Shown here one piece after another: positions 41,771 to 54,008 of a stretch of 64,000 bases of DNA (position 1 is the stretch's first letter; the number at the start of each line of letters is the position of its first letter). The notes beneath the pieces are model-generated. The model made no database searches. It worked only from the letters and a program-made list of their open reading frames with translations, and had not been told where the DNA came from. Source of the DNA: Ectocarpus siliculosus (taxonomy: Eukaryota > Sar > Phaeophyceae > Ectocarpales > Ectocarpaceae); NCBI GenBank assembly GCA_000310025.1, contig FN649745.1:1408828-1472827 (forward strand). The letters are read 5' to 3'. The translations under genes were made by a program, and so were the position numbers.

Positions 41771-44700
41771 ATGTCGGCGGTGCCTTCCTTCGACACGACA
41801 TCTCTCGAAGACCTCGTGGCCTTGGCGCAAGCCCAGGGGCTGCACGTGGAGGTAGGAGAAAGGAATCGTTTGGCATCACATGGTACAGCAGTCCAGTCGC
41901 CAGGCGGCAGGCACTATGGGTTAGTAGCGTGTTGTGATATTGACGGACCTTGGTGGCGGCACACGATCGTGTACAGGGTGGTGTACCGCGAGTCTGAGAA
42001 GAGAAGGTGACGTTCGAAGAGACACGCGTGCGTCCTCTTGACACAAACGACGGCAGGAAAAGTAAATACCGCTGGTGCGCGTTGGCGGATGTGCTGCGCT
42101 GTTGTTTGCTGTCGAATACACAAATCAACGGTGACCGTGGTGGCGGTAGTATCGAATGGTGAATTGCCTCTATGATCCTTGCGGTTCGCCTCTTTATTCC
42201 CTAGCGACGGTTTCTGAGCAGTGCAAACTCAGTCCAATTTCTTATCTAAATGTGACGTCGCAAAAGGTTGCCCGTACTTTGTACATCTTGATCCTTTCTC
42301 ACGAACGCGATTTGGACCTCGTTCCTCTCGGTTCCCCGACTCCTGCTGTCGTATCCCCGTATCCCCCCCCTCCCCCCCCCCCCCGGTGTTTGCCATCGGG
42401 GTTGGGTTTTCGTCGCTTGGCAACGACGTTGTAAAACAAGCCCCCCCCTCGGTGTTTGCCATCGGGATTGGGTTTTCGTCGCTTGGCAACGACGTTGTAA
42501 AGCAAGCCAATTCACTTCGTGAACTCGGCAACCAGGTTACCGTTTTCTTTTTTACCTCTGTTTTTTTTTTGACGGTAACCATAATGGTGGTCGAGTAGAT
42601 CATGTTGTGCGGGGCGGAGAACCCTCACTCCGCGCAAGGGGGATGATCGCACCACGTTGTGTTAAAATGGTCAAGCATCCTCGAGGCAGTTACACAGTGC
42701 TTATAACTGTCTCTGGAAGTGATAGCACCAGAAAATAAATTAAGTCATACGCAGCTGTCATTCGTACGCAAGGAAGTAAGCACAAGATGCCGAACACCCT
42801 TAGCAGGATGCAGCTCACCCTTCATGCGACTCGCCGAATACCTCACGGCGCTTCGCGCTTGGTGATGTGAGAGCCTGGTCCGGTGAGAACCTGGCGTGCT
42901 CCGTCCCGGCTTTGTAGGGATGCGAGGTCAATGGTCTAACGACTACGGCATGCACGACTATGAGTACCCCCCCCCCCCCCCCCCCTAACCGAACACCAAC
43001 CACCGCCACCGCCGCCACCCTCCCCACAACCACTACCATCCCCTCTTACCGCTACCGCTGCCATCGGGGAGAGAAGGATGAGACTGACCGAGACCACGTA
43101 GTGGGCCTTGTGCAGGCTTCGGTCGTTGCGGACCTGGCAGAAGGTGAAGTCACCGGCGGCAGCGGCGATGCCTCAGCGGCGGCGGCGGCATCAGCAGCCG
43201 ACGAAAGACTCAAAGGGGGGGGTGGGGCCGGCGGCGGCGGCGGCGGCGGCGAAGGGGGGGGAGGAGGCCCGTCTTCGACGCCGTCACCCCCTCGACATTT
43301 GTCCCCCATGTCGTTCGGGTCGCCCTTGCCGGGGGCGCCCCCGCCCCAGAGGCTGAGCGACATCCTGGCGCTGGACGGGATGATGGGGAGGCCGTCGCAT
43401 GGCGACGCCTCTTCGTCCGTGTGCGCCGTAGGTCGGCTCGAGAACAGGGAGAGGCGGCGGCGGTGCCGGCGGCGGTGCCAGCGGGGGCGGCGGCGACTCA
43501 GACATGGAGGCGTCCTCCTCCTCCCACTCTTCCTATTCCACCGCCGCCGTTGTTAGCTCCGCCTCCGCCGCTGCTGCTGCTGCCGCGGTACCAGGCTCCG
43601 CCGGCGGGGCGGGNNNNNNNNNNNNNNNNNNNNNNNNNNNNNNNNNNNNNNNNNNACCCAGGTGGGCTCGAGCGTCTCCGCCGCCCAGTTCCTCGACGCC
43701 ACGGACTGGAGCCCCGACGCCGCCATCAACCTCTTCCTCGAATCCGGGGGCGACGCTGCGGCGGTGGCAGCGGCCGCTGCGCCGCCCCCGCCGCAACGGG
43801 GGTTGGCTGCCGCAGCGGCGGCGGCGGCGGCGGCGGCGGCGGGAGGAGCTGGGTATGGTGCGGCAGCAAGGAGCGGCGGCGCGCGGGGGTGGCCGAACGT
43901 TGGAGGGGCGGCGGCGGGCTACGGCGATGGCCAGGTGAGATGGCGAGGCACGAAGAAGAAGGGCACGTGTCTGATTGAGAATAACCCCCCATTGTGTTGT
44001 CGGGATTTTTCCAAGGATCGGTTATTTCTACACTTTGGATGATGTCCACGTGGGTCCTACTCTTTTTTCCAGTAGACCTGTCATCCACGTTTTTGTGGAT
44101 TTCTTGCCGCAGAGCAAAAGAGACCGAAAGAAGCGCCGTGTTTGTTGGCGTCATGCATTGGGAGGGTGTGTTTAGCAGGGGGAGCCGTGTGTGCCGCCGG
44201 TTGCGTAACCCCGCTATTTAAGCAGTATGGTCGTCGTAGTCCACCCACCCAATAGAGTGCCTCTCGTTGTCCAGCCCTCCGCCGCTCCCCGACTACCCAT
44301 CCGGATTGGTGTTGTCTTCGGAACAGAGACTGAGAGAATGAACGACGCTCAGTCTCGAAAGGGATTGTCCTTGCTCGACGGTCGCCTGAGTTAAAGACAA
44401 GCAACGGCAACCGACTGGCTGGCTTGGTCGAAGATATTACGCATGAATGGGTGCCATGGTAGCTTCGATTTTGTCGGGGATAAATGCTCGTTATTTACAT
44501 ATAGCATCGGGAGGTCCTCGCCTGAGCAATCTCTGTTCTCTACGTCGGTGATCAATCCTGTGGGGAATAATGCTCCGTCCTCTCGAGGACGCGTGGGTGA
44601 ACGGTCTTAGCAACCAAGGCATGCACAAACATGACTGCATTCCCTCTCTCGACCTCTCGAGGACGCGTGGGTCAAGACTAAGGCGTGCCAACCAATGAAA

Positions 44701-47662
44701 CATGAGACACGTCCCCTCTCTTTTTTTGTCTGCTTTCTGCTGCCTCTCTCTTTTGCGTAGAGCGATGACGACGACAACGAGGAGGGTGCCGACGACCGCG
44801 ACGACGTAGGCGCGAACCCCTTCTCCGCTCTCGGCGAACTCCCGGGCCTCGTGATCCCCCCGCCCCCCGCGGGAGCGGCGGCTGGGCGGCCGCCGCCGCC
44901 GCAGCAGCAGCAGGGGGGCGGCGGGGGCGGCGGAGGCGGGGCCGCCGGCGGCGGGGGCGGGAGCCCCGGAGAGCAGGACCACCTGTACCCCGGGGGTTTC
45001 AGCGAGGATGGCGTTCGTGCCCCCATCCCGGCGAGAACGGACCGTCTTATCGGGGGCAGGGGGGTGCTCGGGGGGGTTGCGGGGGGGGGCGGGGGAGGCG
45101 GGGGCGCCGGTATGATGCTTGGGGGGATGTTGGGTGGGGCGATGGCCGGAGCTGGGCGCAGCAGCGTGGAGGAGAAGGACAACACGGACTGGATATTTAA
45201 GGCGCCGGAGGCAAGTTTTTTTTTTTTGGGTGGTGATGGGTGGGTGTGTTGGGTCTTGTATCCACATGGGAGCAACGGTTTTACTTTTGTCTTTTTTTGA
45301 CACAAGATCCGGCTACGTGAAAAGTAGATTTGATTCATTTTATTTTCCTGAAGCATATCTCTTGAGTTGCGCAAAGGAGCTGCTTGCGCCCGGCACGATT
45401 TTTGTTTTGTTGTCTCTGGATTCAAGGCAGTGCCAGTATGAAGTTAACGAGAGGTATCGATCTGTCAGCTGTTTATTGTCTCTTGGCCCTTGTCCCATCC
45501 CCAATCCCCTTACTACCGTGCTAGTGCAACGAAATCCTCGCCAACGAACGTACGGGCGAACGAATGAACCAAACTGGGCTGTTGGTCGCTGCCGCCTTGC
45601 CGCAACAACAGGGTCTATCGTTCCCGTCTGACTTCCTGGAGACGCGTCAGATCTGCAAGGAGCAGAAGAAGTGGCTCATGGTGAACATTCAGGCAAGCTG
45701 CGATTCTTGAGAGAGAGGACCACCAAGCGAGCAGCAACAGACGGAGGAAGTAGTAATACCTGCTGCTGTCGTTCCCTGATTGCATGCATGTCGCGCTAGT
45801 GTCGGCGGTTGATTGGTCTGTTTTTATTTTTTTTGTGTCTCTCACCGTACCACGTGTTTGGTCGGTTCGTTTCGACACCCTTGTAAACCCCTATGCATAC
45901 CCCCTTCCTATTTCCTATCCATGTCTTTCTCGGCCACGTTGTGGCGCAGAAGGCCTTGGCCAACGCGCAGCAGCACCCAAAAAGGGGGTTATCCACTTCT
46001 CCCAAGACCCCCCACATGTGATTCCGGGGCCCCTTTTGTTGTCCCCCCGCTCGAGACGCCTTCTCCACACGGTCCTGTTGGCCCCTCCCTACCGTCGCTT
46101 CACTCTGCCGCGTATGTGTCGATATCGTCGCCACTGCCATTAAAACGTTTGTGGCGTACTGTACATATACCCGGTGGGCGGCAGCGGTTGGTCCGCCCAT
46201 CCGGTTGTCCTGACTATCAGATTGCCGACGAGCCAGGTAACAAACGCGCCATTGACGAACCGAGAGCAGTCGTTCTGCTTCTTCGACCGTTGTCAAGCAG
46301 CTCGACCGCGTCGTCTGTCCAGTAGAGCAGAGGCCTGCATGCAACGTACATTGCGTGTGTATGTGTTGTTTCAGGAACGTCGTGTGTTGTTGTGGTTTTG
46401 GCACGTGTGTTCCCCGATCTGACCTTCGACCGTGCAGGACCACCAAGAGTTTGCGAGTCATCGCTTGAACAAGGACGTGTGGTCGAACGAGACCATTCTC
46501 ACGCTGCTGCGGGGCAACTTCATCTTCTGGCAGCGGAACAAGGCTCTCAGACAGGCCAGGTTTGTGGCTGTCTCTTTGTCTGGGGAATCAGTCTATTAGT
46601 AATTGATAATTGATAGGTAGCGTTTCCGCGTATTAAGCTGGAAGAAAAGGGGCGTACATGCGTCCTCACGGGCATCCCGGCAAGCCTTTCAAACTCGCCT
46701 ACAACCGGTTGCAGCAGAAGCAGAAGCCTGACACGGGCTAGACCACTTTCGATTCAGAGGTTATCTTTATCAGCAGCAGTAGTCTACCTCCCGACATTTT
46801 CCCTCAGAAACGGTAGCATAATTTTAGGACAATGGTGCTCATACGAGTGCGTGCCGTCCTGCTGCTACACGATTACTTTTGTCCAAATAAAAAAACAAAC
46901 AAGCAGGTATTACGTCGACAAGTATAACCTGGAAGGTCAGGTGCTGCCGCACACTGCTATCCTCGACCCCCGCACGGGAGCCCAGCTCCTTAGGGTCGTG
47001 GGATTCGTTGAGCCGGAGGACCTGAGCATGGCCCTCGTGGAGTTCTTAGAGAACAACAGCATCGACCAGGTGAAACGGTCGTGCGGTAAACGCTCCGCCG
47101 TCGTTGGAGGTGGAAGTCTTTTGGTACTCTTGTGGGTGTGATGCTTATCATAGCAAGATGACCCTGGGGCGTCATGGCGGCTGGGTTCTGTACTTTGTTC
47201 TTGTGTAGATACCTAAATTATCGAGGAGACGGGCATTCAGTAGCGTGACTCTGATGGAGTGAGCGAGTAAATCGACAACGGCAAACAACACTGATTGGCT
47301 GGATGCGTACGTACAGCGGCGGAGGCATCTGGTCGCCCACGGCGGTGGTCGTCGGTGGCGATACGAGTCTTGTGGGTTTGACATGCCGAGTTGTTGGGAC
47401 GGTTGCGCGTGTTTTGGTGTCTAGTGCTGATATATGTTGGCGTTTTTGTTTTCGCCGTCCGCCCTCACCAGGTCAAAGCGCCGGCGGTCAGGACGATCGG
47501 TATGGGTAACATCGCACATCATGTGAGTTGATCCGGCAAGCAGAGTGGGGGGAGGGGGTTGAGAGTATGCTGTACTGTGCGCGGTCTTGGGGCAGGGGGT
47601 GGTCCGGGAGAGTCGTGATCTTCATCAGCGACAGCCAGCCATGTTTTCGCTTTCCCGCTCTC

Positions 47663-47693
<31 letters not shown>

Positions 47694-50668
47694 CTTCCTC
47701 CTCCCCTCTCTCGCCCTTATAGGTTGTCATTTTGCTGTTGACGATGTGTTTTTGTCCTCCTCATGCCGGAGAAGAGAGCAGCTATTTTTCACGTACGCAT
47801 ATGACGTCTGTCCGCACAAAAAAAAAACAGCATTTGCTTCGGGTTGTCGCAGCACAGCTTGTGGCTTCCTGCCCCCCCCCCCACTAATCACCTTTACTTT
47901 ACGCACCAAACTTGTTGTTCAGGGGTACAACCAAACGCCTGGGAAGGACGGAGGAGGCGTGTCGGAGAGGACGAGCCCCGACAACAGTGTCGGCATGTAC
48001 AGCGGCGGCCGGGGGGGGAGGGGCGACGCCTCGCTCTCGAGAGACTCGGCGTACGAGTCTTTCGGCAGCGAGGAGTACGTGTACGAAGACGATGACGACC
48101 TCGGTCAGGTAAAAGCAACAACCTGTACCTTTACCACGCAGCCCAGTAGCCCTCGTAGCTTGTCTACTGAGGAAACATGTTGGATAGAGCATGCAGTCGG
48201 TGAAGTTTGGTTAGGGTTATAGGGTCTGCGTACCCCCTCCCTGTTCTCTTTCCTATTAAGAATAATGAATCTCGAAGGCGGTCGACGCACTATAATAGAG
48301 TGTTGGAGTGTTGTTGTTGTGTGGAAAATGGGGAAGGTGTAGTTGTTGTTATCTTCAGACTACAAAGAAGTAGTGGTGCTTTTGCGTGCCGGGTTTTGGT
48401 GCAAAAGCAGTACATGTGTGCGTGCGTCACACTTGTTTTGACGAGAGGTCTAACCAACTCTCGGATGTATGTACGTTTTCACGGATCAGCCGGGGTAGAA
48501 CAGGAGCTGTGTGGCTTAGATGTATGTGTTGGGCCCCACCGTGGATATACAATGACAGATTTGTATATATTTTGCTCCCGCGACATCGACGAAGACACGA
48601 ACCTGTCGCTCCTCCCTCAACGCCGCCAGGGGTCAAGCTTCGATGGGGACGACAACAGCACCGCCAACTCCCACGCCTCTCCCGGGTACCACCCCCAGAC
48701 CACGCCCAACGCCAAGCCGTCGCCCCCCGCCACCACCCGCTCCTCCTCCCCCTCGCCCCTCACCGTCGCGGGATCGGGGCGATCCACCCCGAGCCGGCCC
48801 TCGGCGGCGGCAACGGGAGGAGGGGGTGACGGCAAATCAGCAAAGGCGGAGCTCCCCCCCCCCGGAGGGGCGGGTGCGATTAGTGCGGCTGCTGGAGCCG
48901 GGTTGGTCGGGCCTTGGGGGCGAGGGACGCCGGAGGACGAGCTGCGGGCTGCGGGGGCGGGGGAGGGGGTCTTGGGCGAGTCTGTAGAGGTCCTGCAGGA
49001 GCCTGATGCAGGGAACGGGGTGAGTCGACTGCTCGTGTGTCTTTTTTAGCATCGACCGCGCTAGCCGGCTGACCAAGCGTGTGGTTGTTTCGGGTTGAAT
49101 GCAGTCGAGGGGGACTTGCGGGGCGGGGCGGGAGGAGGGAGAAGAAGAGGATGATTTCGTTTCGAGAGAAAAGGCGGGCCGATTGCCCGTGTGCTTGATG
49201 TGTTGCTGATGTGGTTGCTGCTGTGTACCGTGGCACGCGAGGGTGTTGGGGCACCGAAGAGGAGGTAGCGTTCGTCGATGGACGTTGGGTTGATTACGCT
49301 TTTCAAGGTCAACTACACATCCACTAATCAAATAGGTGTGCCTCGCGCGCCAGGAACTTTTTCACCACGACCTTTCCGTTGATACTCTCTCTCTTCCTCT
49401 CTCCCTCTCTCTCTCTCTTCCTCTCGTGTCTTGCACTTGTTTTTTTTCTCTCTCTCTTTTCTTTTGTATGCTGCCGCTAACGGGAGCAAGGTGACCCAGG
49501 TGCAATTCCGGCTGGCGGGAGGTGGTACCATCGCGCGCCGCTTCTGGCTAAAGGACAGGGTGTCCTTGCTCTTCCAGTTCGTCAGGACGACGGTAAGTGG
49601 CGGGGGGGGGGGTCCGCGACGATGGGGAGGTGGGGGAAGCGTTGCGAAGTCCGTCGGGGTAGATGCTGCGGTGCTGCGTGTAGAGCTTGGTCTTTGACGT
49701 TTTCAACCACGACTGGCAAGGAATGACGTTCGCACGCCGAACCCGTGTTTGTCGAAGGCATCGTGTTGAGGCTGTGTTGTTTTTTTGCCCCGTTCTCCTT
49801 TTCTTTTGTTTCGTGTGTGTGTTGCCAGGCGGCTGTGGAGACGGAAATTGCTTTTGTTTTCTTCTCCGTTCCATTCACGCGCATCACGTAGTTGGAAGGC
49901 GGCGTTTATTTTTGGGTTTACGGCTATGCACACCTTGACGACAAGACAACATGCAGGGCTTCATTTTCAAAATGTCTCTAGTTATTTAGTTCACTGGCCG
50001 GTGCCGTACCCTTGCCTTCCCCTTGTCGTTGTGCCTCGGCGCCTGTTTTTTGCTCTTCGGTTGGTTTGGCTGTCGCTTTTGTCTCAGTATGCAATCTGTC
50101 ACTGCTGTGAAGCACCTGCAAGGGCTCAACGACCGAGCACCTTGCAACGATCTCGTTGCCTTCAAGCCGTGGTTACCGAGAGCCCAATCTCACACAACTT
50201 GCGAACCGCGCTGCGATTTTGGACGCTTCGACACGTTATTTTTTTTGTTGTTCTTGTCCCTCTGGCATGGGTTGCCTGTCTCTTCCTACTGTGTGACTCT
50301 CCCCACCTCTTTCTGAATGTCCCTCTATCTCTGCCCCTTGGCTCTGTGTGTGTCCCCGTCTCCTTCTCTCTGTGTGTGTCTCCCTCTTCGGCTCTCTCGC
50401 TCTCTGTCTCTCGCCGTTACTCTGCTGTGTCTCTCACTCACGTATCTTCCGGTGTGGTGTCTTTGTGGTCCTCGCTCGGGGTGGGTGGGGGACCCGGGCG
50501 GGCTAAAAAATGAATGTAACACCGCGACGCACCCAGGGAGAGGAAGCGGCCACGAGGCCCTTCGACCTGCTCTCGGGCCACCCCCCGTCTTCCCTCCTCG
50601 GCAGCAAGGTCTCCACCCTGGAGGCCGCGAACCTCAGCAACTCCGCTATCATGGTCCGGTGGTTGTGA
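41771..50668 (+). CDS. UBA-UAS-UBX domain protein, UBXN7/Ubx5 type
   Basis: Such proteins link ubiquitinated substrates to the p97/Cdc48 ATPase. Exons: 41771-41851, 43116 to about 43427, an unresolved part around the gap at 43614-43655, 43662-43934, 44761-45210, 45612-45692, 46438-46559, 46907-47069, 47923-48108, 48630-49019, 49491-49592, 50537-50668 (TGA). The UBA-like helix is AAQFLDATDWSPDAAINLFL (exon after the gap). The UAS thioredoxin-like domain spans PSDFLETRQICKEQKKWLMV, NKDVWSNETILTLLRGNFIF, and HTAILDPRTGAQLLRVVGF. The C-terminal UBX domain runs from VQFRLAGGGTIARRF to FDLLSGHPPSSLL and SNSAIMVRWL. Linkers are Gly/Pro/Ser-rich. I saw no clear UIM. Two introns, after 45210 and 45692, start with GC. 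Phases agree everywhere except across the gap, where the frame is broken and exon limits are uncertain. Confidence 0.88.
42363..42986 (+). repeat. Poly-C-flanked dispersed element, copy 2, UBX intron 1
   Basis: It has the same layout as the copy at 23760: a C run, two (not three) tandem ~60-bp hairpin units, the CAATTCACTTCGTGAACTCG core, CATGCACGACTATGAGTAC and a final run of about 20 C. Differences from copy 1 are scattered substitutions and small indels. Confidence 0.85.
43614..43655. other. Assembly gap (42 N)
   Basis: It lies in a GC-rich Ala/Gly-coding part of the UBX gene. The frames before and after do not match if the gap length is taken literally, so the true missing length is probably different. 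Confidence 0.98.
44577..44718 (+). repeat. Second dispersed family: CCTCTCGAGGACGCGTGGGT repeat, two tandem copies
   Basis: CCTCTCGAGGACGCGTGGGT, then a GGTCTnnGCnAnCnAnGGCA-like stretch, then ACATGAnnnCnTnCCCTCTC occurs at 44579-44648 and again at 44653-44718, in the UBX intron before exon 44761. A related pair is at 58872-58976. Confidence 0.65.
49048..49082 (-). repeat. Short dispersed element copy, truncated, UBX intron
   Basis: On the minus strand it reads CTTGGTCAGCCGGCTAGCGC then GGTCGATGCT. It starts 28 bp after the donor at 49020. Confidence 0.7.
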
Positions 50669-53600
50669 TGTACCATCCATCTCCTTGTGTTGGGGTGTGG
50701 GGCGACGGTTCGGAGTAGCAAAACCGGAGCTTGGGGGACGGCCTCGAGGTTTAGGGCGACTCAAATGGGATGGACACCTGCCTCACAGCCGTTCCGCCGC
50801 CACCGTCATGGTTGTTCACCAACGTGGTGCATGGTGCGATGGTGGCTGTCGGTGGGATCTACTTCACATGGCATGGATGGTTGAACACACAAGGACTAGC
50901 TACTACAAGTGGAGCGATTTTTTACGCCATCGCCGCCGTGGTGTGCGCTGCGGTAGGCAGAATGTAGCGGGGTTAAATAGACGGCTCGCCCCTCTCGGGC
51001 GATTTTTTGAACCGTCTTAGGGCCACGCTGGTACACCGGTGTGTGGCGAAGCGCCAACTAGCAAGCGTTCCAAAGTTGGACAGAGGACGGAGGAACAGCC
51101 AAGTGCGGGGAAAGGACGATGGGGGACGGGGAGGGACGTTGGACGGAGGGACGGGGGGGCGGTTTTCGTCTGCTGCATGAATATTGGATGCACCTGTTTT
51201 CCCGCAGGTCTCACCGCCCGGACGGACTGTTGGCTTTGAGGTGAGGTGGCGGCGGCGACCGTCGGCGTCGGTTGCCGAAGGCTGTACGAGGTAGACTTAC
51301 ATTTAACGTTGCGGCACTTTTTTGGGGGCCCGTGCCGATGCAGGTAGGAATACCCTACCCCTGTGCGTGACTACCGTACCCTGCAGAATTTCGGTTGTAG
51401 CCATGATGAAGAAATAGTGAAAAGCAGGAGAAAATGGGGGGCTGGCGAAGGAGAAGAGGAGCCACCAGACCAGCTCTGGAGATAGGCTGAAGGATAGACG
51501 TATGTGAGACTTCAGGGCGGGGGGATCGAATCGTGCCGAGCGAATTTTGCCGAGCTCTTGTCTTTTTCGTTCTTGTGTTGTTGTTCGCTTTAGCTCCTTG
51601 GGTTCTGCGTGTTTTCCTTGCTCTTTTGGGCTGCTGCTGCTGCTGCCGTTGCGGCTGCTCTGTGTATGTGTTGTCAAGTCAAGCGGTGCAAACACATGGA
51701 ACAATCGTCGAGAATCAATTCCGGCGGTGGACATGTTTGTCACGATGCCGTTTGGTTGTTTCTTTTCTTGTGTTCTTTGGTCCTGTTCAAGTTAGGAAGA
51801 ATACAGGGCTGAGGTTAGAAAAGGTTTTCGACGCGAAGGCAACCACAAGATGGACAGCCCTCAGTCTACGACGTGACGATTCAGCGTTGCCACTACGGAC
51901 TCGTGATGGTCAAGAGCTCGTTAATTCGCATTATCGGCAGCATCTTCCGAAGAGAGTGCAGTTGGGGCCGGCAGTGAACGGCACGCCATTATTGGGGTGG
52001 ACGCTCAGTGTCCCCTCCTGATTTCCTCGCCGTGACCGATGGGCTGCTTTGCAGGATGAGGCGGATAAACCGGTGTGGCTTGTGGTTACAAACCGTGTTG
52101 GTACTGTAGTTTTGTTTTCCCCACGATGTTCTTCTCGATTCGGCTTGGACAGGTTTCTGTCGCAAAACATCTTACTACGAGCCCTTCCCTTACTGTCGTA
52201 TCACACGTTGGTGGTGCATGCCCGATGAAGACCTCTCCGGCTAAATCAATCCTGCTAAAAAAACGGTGCTGAGGGAGGCACCGTTTCACCTGTTCGACCG
52301 TTTTTTACGAGAAAAAAAGGACCAACAACGCTTACACCCACCCGTTGAGCCTGTACGCTGGGTGAAGGAGGGGTTGGGTTAACACGTATTCAGCCCACGC
52401 TTGTAAGACCTCTACTGGTACTACAGTCGTCCCCGCTGCAGGCGCTCGCTCATGAGCTCATGGGGTTTTCTCCAACAATTTTTCCCTACCCGCGCCAAGC
52501 GCGGTTGTTTTTTTTGCATTCTGCGGTGAACCAACCGCTGGAATACACGGGCGGGTGTTCTTTCGAAACGTGCGGACGACTGTACCTACCCCCCCCCCCC
52601 CCCCCCCCGTCTCCTTCCCTACAAAACAAGCCACTACATCGTCATGCAAGGACGCTTGTGTCACCATGATCTACAGCCAGCAAGCAAGGTGTTACGGGGT
52701 GTTTGCTCCGACCTCCGCAACCACAACGCTCAATGTTTTTTGGTCCTTGGCACAGACTGATTCTACCCGTTTTTCTGGTCCAAAGCACGTGGTGGACTCG
52801 AACGTGATGCTGATATTGAACTCTTTTTCAATTGAATACAGCTTACGATCTACAGCCAGCCATTGATGTGCCCTGTCCTGGCGATCGTTACATACATAGC
52901 TCGCCCTGGTACACTACCTGGAAATCGACCTCGCAAACCACGGGCGACACTTGGTGCGCTTGGACCATGCCGCAGTCCGATTGTCTTTCTCATGTGCGAT
53001 ACAAAACAAGAATAATGTCGACTGGAAACGCGCCTTGCTAAACTCACCGACCGCACCACCCACCCCCAAACGTGGGCCATGCCCAGTTGTCTACTTCTTC
53101 AACATGGTATTTACCGTACAGAATCGTTCTAACCCCCGGTGATGTAACGTTTGAAATAATGGAACTCCGGACAACTGTCACTCGCACAACTGACGCCACG
53201 GTAGCGCTTCTATTTTCACCTGCACACGCCAGGTGCACGCAAGGTGAGATGATCCAACTACGTTAACGCCACCATTTATGGTTCTATTATTTTATTTATG
53301 TCTACGGGGAGCAGCTGATCACGACGTTTATGTTACACGCTCCTCCCATAACACGCGCTCGCACACGCAGTTCAAGCACTCTCTCGCCCACACCTCGAGG
53401 GAAGCTCTAATGCTGCTGAATACAGGAAAAACCATCACTGAGAGTGTTGGAATTTGAACGCATTTACGGAGATTGCGAGTTTCTCCGACTAAACATCTAG
53501 TCTACTGGGACCGAAAGCAACGAAAGGGCACGCAACAAAAAACGGCAGAGAATCCATGACGGAAAGGAGATCTGTCAAGCCGAGCAAATGGTTCTCTTTT

Positions 53601-54008
53601 TCTCTCGCCGGCGCACGCCGAACTACATTCAAAACGAAATCAAGGTCATGAAACCACAAATCAAACTCCTTCCTCAATGCCACCACGCGTCTTTGAGACT
53701 ACGTGCACTTTCTAACAGCAGGGTCGAGGAGCGACCGCTGCACCGCAGTGCACATTTCATCACAAACAACACGAGACATTCTCTATTCCCCAGATGCTCT
53801 CCTCGCCTACTTGGCAGGGCGCGCGGGCGTGCGGCGCGCTCGGGGCAGGGGGGCGGTAGCCTCTCAAGCATGCGCGCCCACTCAATCAAGCGTCTAACGT
53901 CGTACATTGGTCTTAGCAAGGTGATGTGCATGCTGCTTCCAAAACGAAGTAGCAACGGGAACTCAACTCCCCCCTAGTTGCTACAGCAGTACAGCAGTAT
54001 ACAGCCCT
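50669..54008. other. Intergenic region between convergent UBX and SPX genes
   Basis: It holds the 3' ends of two converging genes. I found no exon chain. A hairpin at about 52258-52287 (ACGGTGC/GCACCGT), a poly-C run at 52591-52608 and ordinary unique sequence are all that stand out. Confidence 0.5.

Noticed and set aside
52258-52287. Bacterial-type terminator hairpin (ACGGTGC/GCACCGT)
   Set aside because: It is not followed by a T run at a gene end, and the genome is eukaryotic. It is probably a chance inverted repeat.
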